Below are positions 1-5,281 of a DNA stretch of 5,281 nt, piece by piece (within the stretch, counting starts at the first letter, position 1; each line of letters opens with the position of its first letter). This DNA comes from Bryobacterales bacterium. GTDB taxonomy: Bacteria > Acidobacteriota > Terriglobia > Bryobacterales > Bryobacteraceae. A model generated the notes under the pieces. The model had not been told where the DNA came from. It was given only the letters and a program-made list of their open reading frames with translations, and did not search any database. The stretch spans positions 1 through 5,281 of the forward strand of contig JAEUQE010000378.1 in the NCBI GenBank assembly GCA_016789785.1, given 5' to 3'. A program made the position numbers and the translations under genes.

Positions 1-170
1 GCATCGCACAGATACACCTTCTCCACCTCGGCGCTCCTCGCGAGACCGTCGGCATAACCGCCCAGGTGGGGACCATCGGCATGCGTGATCAGCGCAACTG
101 AGATTCTGCTGCCCTGCGCGGCCATTGCCGGCGCAAGCGCGAGCCCTTCCACGATGGTGCGGCGTTGCAT
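1..170 (-). CDS. Gfo/Idh/MocA-like oxidoreductase, N-terminal fragment (runs off left edge)
   Basis: Only the first 56 codons are in the window; the rest lies beyond the left edge. The protein starts MQRRTIVEGLALAPAMAAQG, a short arginine-pair leader of the Tat-like style seen in exported oxidoreductases. A Rossmann-like start follows: strand ISVALI (residues 23-28), a turn-helix stretch HADGPHLGGYADGLA, and a second strand VEKVYLCD ending in the acidic residue that would bind the NAD(P) ribose. The usual glycine-rich GxGxxG loop is not present in canonical form. Its start codon shares one base with the stop of the upstream oxidoreductase (TGATG), and GAAGGA lies nine bases before the start, so the two are very likely translated as one coupled operon. 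Family assignment is an inference from the N-terminal pattern and the neighbour; substrate unknown. Confidence 0.6.
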   Translation of the reverse strand, partial: MQRRTIVEGLALAPAMAAQGSRISVALITHADGPHLGGYADGLARSAEVEKVYLCD

Positions 171-1441
171 CAGCTTCGATCCTTCGGTGTCGACCAGTGG
201 CGCCGGTACTCGCGGCTTACCAGCCGGTTGGCCTCTTCATCATGGATGACCACCTCGCGCGAGGGATCGAAGCGGATGGTTCGCCCCGAGCGAGAAACAA
301 TGTTGCCGAGATGCGCCATCGCCGCCGCAAGATGTCCTTCTTCGATGTCGACGCGCGGCCGCTTTCGCGACTTCACGCAATCCAGAAAATCGCGCGCATG
401 CGGAACATCAATGGAGGAGGCGTCGTGTTCTTCCTGATGCGCAAGCTTGGCGCGCTCATCGAAGACCCGGAAGCCCCAGTTCTTCCCACGGAAATGGCCG
501 AACTGCGCCACTGCTCGATCGCCATACACCGCCACGCCGTTATCGCACTCCTCCAAACCGTATGGATTCCAGAGCCGTTGTTCATAGTGAATCAACCGGT
601 CTCCGTAATCATAGGTGATGTTCATCGTGTCGGGCGTCTGCTGATCATCATCGAAATACATCTTGCGGCCCATCCCACTGACTGTGGACGGCAGTCCAAC
701 CCCCAGCGCGCGCCGGGCGATGTCGAGTTCATGCACGCCATCATTGCCGATGTCGCCGGAGCCAAAGTGCCAGTGCCAGTTCACCGTGCCGTGAAATCGG
801 TTACGGTTGAACGGCAGCATCGGCAGCGGACCGGTCCACGTCTCGTAGTCGATGCCGGCGGGCACCGGTTCATCCTGCTTGCGTCCAATGTTGCGCCGCA
901 GTTGCACGTTCCAAACCTTCGCCGCGAGAACACGGCCCAGCTTGCCCGACTGTACATAGTCGTGAAAGCGCTGCGTCACCGGCAGGCTTGGCAATTGGCT
1001 TCCCACCTGCACAATGCGTTGATGGCGCCGCGCAGCCTCCACCATCAGGCGGCCTTCCCGGACGTTGTGCGAAGCGGGCTTCTCCACGTAGACATCCTTG
1101 CCCGCCGCGCAAGCAAGAATGGCGCCCGGAGCGTGCCAGTGCAGCGGCGTACCCATGACGATCGCATCCACTCTCTTGTCGTCAAGGCACCGCCGGATGT
1201 CGGAGACCAGCGGTGGACGCTTGCGGCCGGACTTCTCGATGATTTGGAACGCGGGCTCGACGACGTTTGAATCAACGTCGCAGACATAAGCGACATCGAC
1301 ATCGGGCTGGCTCACGAAAGCCTCCGTCAGGCTGCGGCCTCGCCCGCGAACGCCCATCAGCGCGACGGTGATCCGGTCATTTGCCGCCGCGCGGCGTGCG
1401 GCAAGGCTTGCTGCGACGGGAACGAAATTGCGTCTGGTCAT
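170..1441 (-). CDS. Gfo/Idh/MocA family NAD(P)-dependent oxidoreductase with Tat-like leader
   Basis: The 423-residue protein has the normal full length for this family, which oxidises or reduces hydroxyl/keto groups of sugars and related compounds with NAD(P). It begins MTRRNF, a twin-arginine-like motif, followed by an Ala-rich stretch to about residue 20, suggesting Tat export. The Rossmann domain shows GVRGRG (30-35), strand VAYVCDVDS (50-58), GTPLHWHAP (97-105) and VYVEKP (117-122), with K121 of the EKP motif as the expected catalytic lysine. The C-terminal half has the family signature NDGVHELD (233-240), with H237 and D240 as likely active-site residues, then a beta-sheet domain. It is first in an operon with a second oxidoreductase of the same type. 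The start fits the leader and a close GAGGG ribosome site. Substrate cannot be told from sequence. Confidence 0.93.
   Translation of the reverse strand: MTRRNFVPVAASLAARRAAANDRITVALMGVRGRGRSLTEAFVSQPDVDVAYVCDVDSNVVEPAFQIIEKSGRKRPPLVSDIRRCLDDKRVDAIVMGTPLHWHAPGAILACAAGKDVYVEKPASHNVREGRLMVEAARRHQRIVQVGSQLPSLPVTQRFHDYVQSGKLGRVLAAKVWNVQLRRNIGRKQDEPVPAGIDYETWTGPLPMLPFNRNRFHGTVNWHWHFGSGDIGNDGVHELDIARRALGVGLPSTVSGMGRKMYFDDDQQTPDTMNITYDYGDRLIHYEQRLWNPYGLEECDNGVAVYGDRAVAQFGHFRGKNWGFRVFDERAKLAHQEEHDASSIDVPHARDFLDCVKSRKRPRVDIEEGHLAAAMAHLGNIVSRSGRTIRFDPSREVVIHDEEANRLVSREYRRHWSTPKDRS
180..185 (-). promoter_or_regulatory. Ribosome binding site of the partial oxidoreductase
   Basis: GAAGGA on the minus strand lies nine bases before the ATG whose first base is also the last base of the upstream TGA stop. 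The site is inside the end of the upstream coding region. It supports the chosen start and translational coupling. Confidence 0.6.
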
Positions 1442-1444
1442 GTG

Positions 1445-1450
1445 CCCTCA
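1445..1450 (-). promoter_or_regulatory. Ribosome binding site of the complete oxidoreductase
   Basis: TGAGGG on the minus strand sits three bases before the ATG. The spacing is shorter than ideal but no better site is near, and the ATG gives an intact twin-arginine leader. Confidence 0.45.
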
Positions 1451-1466
1451 CACGGCGAATACCGTG
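1451..1466. repeat. Inverted repeat CACGG-N6-CCGTG in the oxidoreductase leader
   Basis: A perfect 5-bp inverted repeat with a 6-base centre lies directly upstream of the ribosome site of the minus-strand operon. If the promoter proposed at 1485-1513 is right, it would be in the 5' leader, where it could fold as a small hairpin or act as an operator. Its short length means chance is possible in GC-rich DNA. Confidence 0.4.
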
Positions 1467-1484
1467 ACACGAAGAAATGCCCGC

Positions 1485-1513
1485 ATGGTATCGCAAATCG
1501 GGGCGGCGTACAA
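1485..1513 (-). promoter_or_regulatory. Candidate sigma-70 promoter for the oxidoreductase operon
   Basis: Read on the minus strand, TTGTAC (-35, 3 of 6 consensus bases) and TACCAT (-10, 4 of 6) are separated by exactly 17 bases. It would give a leader of roughly 35 bases before the ATG. The match is moderate and untested. Confidence 0.35.
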
Positions 1514-1543
1514 TCGCCGATCGCTCCCGGATTCACCGTGGTT

Positions 1544-1568
1544 TCACAGAACGCGGTGTATACTGTGA
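1544..1568. repeat. Inverted repeat TCACAG-N13-CTGTGA across the channel-gene promoter
   Basis: Perfect 6-bp half-sites face each other with centres 19 bases apart, close to two helical turns, and the right half overlaps the candidate -10 box TATACT. This is the geometry of a dimeric repressor operator. An overlapping weaker pair CACCG (1534-1538) and CGGTG (1554-1558) is also present. No regulator gene is in the window, so the operator role is an inference. Confidence 0.4.
1559..1564 (+). promoter_or_regulatory. Candidate -10 box for the MscS-type channel gene
   Basis: TATACT matches five of six bases of the sigma-70 -10 consensus and lies 52 bases before the channel start codon. No good -35 hexamer is found at 15-19 bases upstream, so an activator or another sigma factor may be involved, or the box may be fortuitous. 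Confidence 0.4.
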
Positions 1569-1604
1569 GGCACGTTTTTTTTCGGAAGCTGATTCTCATC
1601 ACGG

Positions 1605-1610
1605 AAGGAG
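1605..1610 (+). promoter_or_regulatory. Ribosome binding site of the MscS-type channel gene
   Basis: AAGGAG, a near-ideal Shine-Dalgarno sequence, is six bases before the ATG and fixes the start of the channel gene. Confidence 0.85.
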
Positions 1611-1616
1611 ATTTCC

Positions 1617-2426
1617 ATGGACACAACCGCGCTGCTGTCGAGCCTGAATACCACGGTGATCAACGTGGGCTGGAAGCTCATCGGAGCCCTCGCGCTCTGG
1701 ATCATCGGACGCCTGCTGATCAAGTTCGCCATGCGCATGCTGGGCGGCGGCATGCGCGCCAAAGGTGTGGAAGCGACCATCATCCGCTACGTGGAAAACA
1801 CGGTGAACGTGCTGCTCACCATCATCCTCGTAGTTGCGATTTTGGAAGTGTTCGGCGTGCAGACCACCACGTTTGCCGCGCTGCTCGCGGGCGCCGGACT
1901 CGCAGTGGGCGCGGCCTGGAGCGGTCTGCTGGCGAACTTCGCGGCGGGTGCGTTTCTCGTCATCCTGCGGCCCTTCAAAGTGGGCGATTTCATTAGCGCC
2001 GGTGGGATTACGGGCACGGTGGAAGAGATCGGATTGTTCGTCACCACCATCAATACTCCCGACAATGTTCGCACTTACGTTGGCAACAACAAGATCTTCT
2101 CGGACAACCTGCAGAACTTCACCGCGAACCCTTACCGCCGCGTCGACATCACCACGCAGATCGCGCATTCCATGGATGTGCGCGTGGCAATGGACAAGAT
2201 CGCAACCGCCGTGAATGCGATTCCCAACGTCAACAAGTCGCCGACGCCGGATCTGAAGATTCTCTCGCACACCCCGGCCGGATGCGTGGTCGTGGTGCGG
2301 CCCTACTGCCACAACGACCATTACTGGCAAGTCTACTTCGACACTCAGCAAGCGATCCGCGACGTGCTCGGCGCCGCTGGCTATCCTGCGCCCGAGTTCG
2401 TTGTGGAGTTGAACGCAGCCGGTTAG
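1617..2426 (+). CDS. MscS-family small-conductance mechanosensitive ion channel
   Basis: The 269-residue protein is close in length to E. coli MscS and would form a homoheptameric inner-membrane channel that opens under membrane tension to release solutes on osmotic downshock. Three membrane helices are visible: about 17-38, 60-79, and the pore helix 86-117 containing GAGLAVGAAWSGLLANFAAG. It is followed by the family hallmark ILRPFKVGDFI (116-126) and GGITGTVEEIGL (129-140), the start of the beta domain, then VGNNKIFSDN and an alpha/beta C-terminal domain ending GAAGYPAPEFVVELN. The hinge glycine (G103) is kept, but the pore leucine equivalent to E. coli L109 is alanine. A strong ribosome site precedes it. 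It is transcribed away from the oxidoreductase operon. I leave the symbol empty because MscS-like paralogues are common. Confidence 0.95.
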   Translation: MDTTALLSSLNTTVINVGWKLIGALALWIIGRLLIKFAMRMLGGGMRAKGVEATIIRYVENTVNVLLTIILVVAILEVFGVQTTTFAALLAGAGLAVGAAWSGLLANFAAGAFLVILRPFKVGDFISAGGITGTVEEIGLFVTTINTPDNVRTYVGNNKIFSDNLQNFTANPYRRVDITTQIAHSMDVRVAMDKIATAVNAIPNVNKSPTPDLKILSHTPAGCVVVVRPYCHNDHYWQVYFDTQQAIRDVLGAAGYPAPEFVVELNAAG

Positions 2427-2440
2427 CCCGCCGGTTTTTT
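2419..2440 (+). terminator. Weak candidate terminator after the channel gene
   Basis: CCGG (2419-2422) and CCGG (2431-2434) can pair as a 4-bp GC stem with an 8-base loop, followed at once by six T. The stem begins in the last codons of the channel gene. The T run and position favour a terminator, but the stem is short, so partial read-through into the next gene is likely. Confidence 0.3.
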
Positions 2441-2480
2441 CATGAACCGAATGGATGTGCGCATTCGTCTTTGATAAGGA

Positions 2481-3326
2481 ATGCGCGCCATCCTCATCGG
2501 CTTCACCGCACTCGCCTGCTTCGCTGCCGATCCTGACCCCGTCGAGATCGTCCGGCGCTCGGTCAACCGCGACCAGACCAATTGGCGGCTCGCGCGGAAC
2601 TACACGTTCATCCAACGTGCCGAACAGCGGAAGCTCGACAAGAGCGGCAAAGTTCAGTCCGTCGAGAGCGAGACGGAGGAGGTGCTCTTTCTCTACGGGC
2701 AGCCCTATCAACGTCTGATTGCCGTCAACGACAAGCCCTTGTCCCCCGAAAAGGAGCGGAAAGAGCAGGAGAAACTCGCCAAGGAAACAGAGAAGCGAAA
2801 GCGCGAGTTCGAGAACGAGAGCAAGCGGCTGAAACGCGAAGCCGAGATCGAGAAGGAGCGCGAAGAAGCACGAAAGTTCCTTCTGGAACTTCCGCAAGCC
2901 TACGACTTCAAGCTGGTTGGCAGCGAGTCGCGCAGCGGACGCGATTGCTGGGTCTTGGATGGGACACCCAGGAAAGGCTACAAGCCACGGGACGCTCGCG
3001 GCGCCAAGCTGTTGAGCAAGTTCCAGGGCCGGCTGTGGATCGACAAAGCCGAGTATCAATGGGTACGCGCCGAAGCGGAATCGATCGACACCGTGTCCTT
3101 CGGCTTGTTTCTCGCCCGGCTCGGCAAAGGCGCCAAACTCGTCTTTGAGCAGCAGAAGATCAACGACGAAGTGTGGCTTCCGCTCGCGGTCCGTTTTCGT
3201 TTTGATGCGCGGCTCGGGCTGGTGTCGCGCTTCAATCGCGATGTCGATGTCACCTTTCGCGACTACCGGAAGTTTCAGAGTGAATCGCGCGTCCTCTCCA
3301 CCGAAGGTGACCCGCCCCAGCCCTGA
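2481..3326 (+). CDS. Exported hypothetical protein, possibly LolA/LolB-like, with charged helical insertion
   Basis: The 281-residue protein begins with a short signal peptide (MRAILIGFTALACFA, cleavage probably near residue 15; C13 is preceded by ALA, a poor lipobox). A beta-rich N-terminal half (NYTFIQRAEQR, EVLFLYGQPYQRLIAVNDKP) is interrupted at about 87-134 by a Lys/Glu/Arg-rich segment likely to be a long helix or coiled coil. A second beta-rich half follows, with GRLWIDKAEYQWVRAEAE (183-200) and a C-terminal strand series ending DYRKFQSESRVL. The GRLWID-type strand resembles outer-membrane lipoprotein-sorting (LolA-like) folds, where a half-barrel binds lipid or acyl chains; this is tentative. 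The start is forced, because in-frame TGA and TAA codons lie just upstream. It follows the channel gene by 54 bases and may share its transcript. Precise role unknown. Confidence 0.85.
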   Translation: MRAILIGFTALACFAADPDPVEIVRRSVNRDQTNWRLARNYTFIQRAEQRKLDKSGKVQSVESETEEVLFLYGQPYQRLIAVNDKPLSPEKERKEQEKLAKETEKRKREFENESKRLKREAEIEKEREEARKFLLELPQAYDFKLVGSESRSGRDCWVLDGTPRKGYKPRDARGAKLLSKFQGRLWIDKAEYQWVRAEAESIDTVSFGLFLARLGKGAKLVFEQQKINDEVWLPLAVRFRFDARLGLVSRFNRDVDVTFRDYRKFQSESRVLSTEGDPPQP

Positions 3327-3344
3327 CGACACCCGAGTCCCGTC
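3325..3344 (+). terminator. Very weak candidate terminator after the exported protein gene
   Basis: GACGAC can pair with GTC-CC-GTC (six pairs with a two-base bulge, loop ACCCGA). It overlaps the stop codon. Only an interrupted T-rich stretch follows, so termination is uncertain. Confidence 0.2.
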
Positions 3345-3366
3345 TGAAATTTTGTATTTCACCCCC

Positions 3367-3395
3367 TTGACCCCGCCGCGCCAGTACGATACATT
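3367..3395 (+). promoter_or_regulatory. Candidate sigma-70 promoter for the NHL-DUF1549 gene
   Basis: TTGACC (-35, 5 of 6 consensus) and TACATT (-10, 4 of 6) are separated by exactly 17 bases. The start of transcription would fall near 3402, giving a leader of under 20 bases before the ATG. This agrees with the absence of a clear Shine-Dalgarno sequence there and suggests the gene is transcribed independently of the gene before it. Confidence 0.5.
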
Positions 3396-3419
3396 GGCCA
3401 CGATCAACTGGGTCCAATC

Positions 3420-5281
3420 ATGGCGTACATCCGACTCGCCCGCTCTCTATGTGTCCTACTCGCGTCCGTGCCGCTCTTGCCCTGCATGCACGCACAAACT
3501 CCAACGTCTGACGGCGTTCTCGCGTTCCCCTCCGGCGAAGAGATCGGCGCAATGTCCGCGGTCGCCATCGACCCGCGCGACCGTGTTTACGTCCTCCACC
3601 GTGGCCCCAAGCCCTTGATGGCCTACGACGCTTCGGGCAAATTCCTCCGCAGTTGGGGCGAAGGCCTGTTCAAAGTGGCCCACGGTCTGCGTCTCGACAG
3701 GCAGGGCAACATCTGGACGACCGACAATGGCCTCCATCTCATTCGCAAGTTCTCGCGCGAGGGCAAACTGCTCGCGACACTTGGCGAAGGCGAACTGAAG
3801 TTCAAGTCTCCCGACGATCTGGTGTTTGCGTCGAATGGCGACATCGTGGTGGCCGATACCGGCAATGCGCGCCTGGTGCGACTGAACGCTCAAGGCAAGC
3901 TGGTCCACTCCTGGGGCCGCAAAGGCAAGGCCGACGGCGAATTCGCTACGGCCCACGGGCTCGCCATCGACAGCAAGGACCGTATCTACGTCGCCGACCG
4001 CGGCAACAACCGCGTGCAGGTCTTTTCGCTCGACGGGAAGCACCTCGCCACCTGGACCGGCTTCGGGAATCCGTTCGGACTCCACGTGCTCGGCAATCAG
4101 TTGCTCGTCTCCGATGGCGACGCGAACAGGATCACTCACATCGATCTCGCGACAGGCGCCGTCAACCGGCAGTGGGGTGATGCCCAGACTCTGCAACTTC
4201 CGCATCTGATGGCATCCGACTCGAAGGGCCGCCTGTTTGTCGCCGAGGTGAATGGCAAGCGTGTGCAGATCTTCCGCATGAAGTCCGCGCAGGGCGCATC
4301 GTTGAGCAGTGCGAACGCCGAAGGCGCGCACGCCCAGGACATCGTCGATGAAGCGCACCGGGGCATGTTTCAGAAGGCGCCCGACCTGAAGAAGTCGGCA
4401 TCCCAGGTCACAGCGCAGCTTGCGGCGAAGTCTTCCCGAATCGCGTCGGCCGGTGCCGCAATCCGCCGAGTCAACTTCATTGACGAGCATGTTTTCGGAC
4501 GCATGCAGCGCGATGGCGTTCCGCACGCGCCGCTCGCCTCGGATGAGGAGTTCGCGCGGCGTGCGTGGCTCGACGCCACGGGCCGTATCCCGTCTTACGA
4601 AGAACTGAATGCCTTTCTCGCCGACAGCTCAGCGGACAAACGAGCAGCATTGGTGGACAAGCTGATCAATTCGCCGGGATTCATCGATAAGTGGACTTAC
4701 TATTTCGAGGATCTCTTCCGCGCTGGCGGACGCATGGGGTTCGGGTTGAACCTCTTCCATTACTGGATCCGGGAGTGGCTTCGTTTGGACCGCCCGTACA
4801 ACGAAGTGGTGAGCGACCTCCTCTCGCAGGGCGGCAAAACCAGCTTTTCGTTCCCTGGAGGACTCTACTTCGCTCGCGACTTTGTCAAGGCGAAGGACGA
4901 TCCCGAGGCGCCAGATGGCATGGATCTGGTCAACGTCCCGGACACCGTGGATGAGTTCACCATCACTTACTCGAAAGTGTTCCTCGGGCTGAATCTGGCG
5001 TGTATCTCCTGCCATGACGGCAAAGCGCACCTGGAGAAAGTGAATCTCTATCTCACGGGTAAGAAGCGTGAGGATTTCTTCCGCCAGGCGGGCTTCTACG
5101 GAAAAACCCGCCAAATCATGAACTGGGAGAACGGGAACCAGGCGAATCAGGAATACACAGTGGATGATGAAGCCCCCGGTTACGATACGAAATCGGAATC
5201 GATTCTCCGCGTGCCCCGGTCCGGCGGCAGCAGTAAGCCCCGCTTCATTCTCTCCGGAGAAGAGCCCCGCCCGGGCCATCA
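3420..5281 (+). CDS. Exported NHL/PAL-like beta-propeller fused to DUF1549 (PSCyt2) cytochrome-type domain, partial
   Basis: The frame is open for 620 codons and runs off the right edge. A Sec signal peptide (R5, R8, then CVLLASVPLLP, cleavage likely after MHA at 25) leads to a six-bladed NHL propeller at about 44-288, with blade ends such as FLRSWG and repeats DGDANRITHID and ADRGNNRVQVFSLDGK. The propeller resembles peptidyl-alpha-hydroxyglycine alpha-amidating lyase, with histidines H88, H179 and H262 where that family binds metal. A polar linker (288-349) follows. Next comes DUF1549: ARRAWLDATGRIPSYEELN (379-397), LVDKLINSPGFIDKW (411-425), and FLGLNLACISCHDGK (521-535) with a CXXCH haem-type motif (C528, C531, H532). 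A DUF1553 domain usually follows but is outside the window. No clear ribosome site is seen; the ATG is chosen for the signal peptide. Export fits a periplasmic cytochrome-like role; substrate unknown. Confidence 0.9.
   Translation, partial: MAYIRLARSLCVLLASVPLLPCMHAQTPTSDGVLAFPSGEEIGAMSAVAIDPRDRVYVLHRGPKPLMAYDASGKFLRSWGEGLFKVAHGLRLDRQGNIWTTDNGLHLIRKFSREGKLLATLGEGELKFKSPDDLVFASNGDIVVADTGNARLVRLNAQGKLVHSWGRKGKADGEFATAHGLAIDSKDRIYVADRGNNRVQVFSLDGKHLATWTGFGNPFGLHVLGNQLLVSDGDANRITHIDLATGAVNRQWGDAQTLQLPHLMASDSKGRLFVAEVNGKRVQIFRMKSAQGASLSSANAEGAHAQDIVDEAHRGMFQKAPDLKKSASQVTAQLAAKSSRIASAGAAIRRVNFIDEHVFGRMQRDGVPHAPLASDEEFARRAWLDATGRIPSYEELNAFLADSSADKRAALVDKLINSPGFIDKWTYYFEDLFRAGGRMGFGLNLFHYWIREWLRLDRPYNEVVSDLLSQGGKTSFSFPGGLYFARDFVKAKDDPEAPDGMDLVNVPDTVDEFTITYSKVFLGLNLACISCHDGKAHLEKVNLYLTGKKREDFFRQAGFYGKTRQIMNWENGNQANQEYTVDDEAPGYDTKSESILRVPRSGGSSKPRFILSGEEPRPGH

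Noticed and set aside
125..1270. 381-codon open frame on the plus strand opposite the oxidoreductase
   Set aside because: The minus strand carries the full set of Gfo/Idh/MocA motifs; the plus-strand product shows no domain and no ribosome site.
1603..1616. GGAA-N6-TTCC inverted repeat around the channel ribosome site as an RNA switch
   Set aside because: The stem is only four pairs with two A-U pairs, too weak to support a claim.
2451..2474. Tiny upstream frame MDVRIRL ending just before the exported-protein gene
   Set aside because: It has no ribosome site and only seven codons; coding by chance is the simpler explanation.
1599..3407. 602-codon open frame on the minus strand across the channel and exported-protein genes
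   Set aside because: It lies antisense to two genes with clear motifs, signal peptide and ribosome site; its translation has no recognisable domain and is typical of shadow frames in GC-rich coding DNA.
3549..4283. NHL blades considered as a DNA repeat array
   Set aside because: The repeats are seen at protein level only; the nucleotide copies are too diverged to be recent tandem duplications.
3456..4526. 356-codon open frame on the minus strand opposite the NHL propeller
   Set aside because: The plus strand encodes regular NHL repeats in one unbroken frame, so the antisense frame is a by-product of codon bias.
4629..5279. 216-codon open frame on the minus strand at the right edge
   Set aside because: It is antisense to the DUF1549 region with its CXXCH motif and has no recognisable content of its own.

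Overview
The window is GC-rich bacterial DNA with closely packed genes. It carries two exported-type Gfo/Idh/MocA oxidoreductases, an exported protein with a LolA-like look, and an exported NHL protein joined to a DUF1549 (PSCyt2) cytochrome-like domain. This combination best fits an Acidobacteriota genome of the Solibacter/Bryobacter kind. Planctomycetota also use DUF1549 heavily and remain possible. The assignment rests on gene content and protein style only; there is no rRNA or marker gene here.

Layout: the left part (about 1-1441) is a minus-strand operon of two Gfo/Idh/MocA family proteins. The upstream one is complete. The downstream one starts at a TGATG stop/start overlap and runs off the left edge. 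A 175-base divergent intergenic region (1442-1616) holds candidate promoters for both directions and two inverted repeats. On the plus strand follow an MscS-type mechanosensitive channel gene, a small exported protein with a charged helical segment, and a long gene that is open at the right edge. That last gene encodes a signal peptide, a six-bladed NHL propeller resembling peptidyl-alpha-hydroxyglycine alpha-amidating lyase (PAL), a linker, and a DUF1549 domain with a CXXCH haem-type motif. Because it has no stop inside the window it is easily missed, but it reads without interruption for 620 codons.

How they may work together: the oxidoreductases and the NHL-DUF1549 protein all look exported or envelope-associated, as is common for proteins that handle carbohydrates or other polymers outside the cytoplasm in these phyla. 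The MscS channel belongs to the inner membrane and osmotic protection. No shared pathway is evident between the minus-strand operon and the plus-strand genes. The most unusual item is the NHL/PAL-like propeller fused to a cytochrome-type DUF1549 region. The propeller keeps the three histidines expected for the PAL metal site but appears to lack the catalytic tyrosine. No mobile element, CRISPR array, tRNA or rRNA was seen. No stretch longer than 300 bases lacks a gene.
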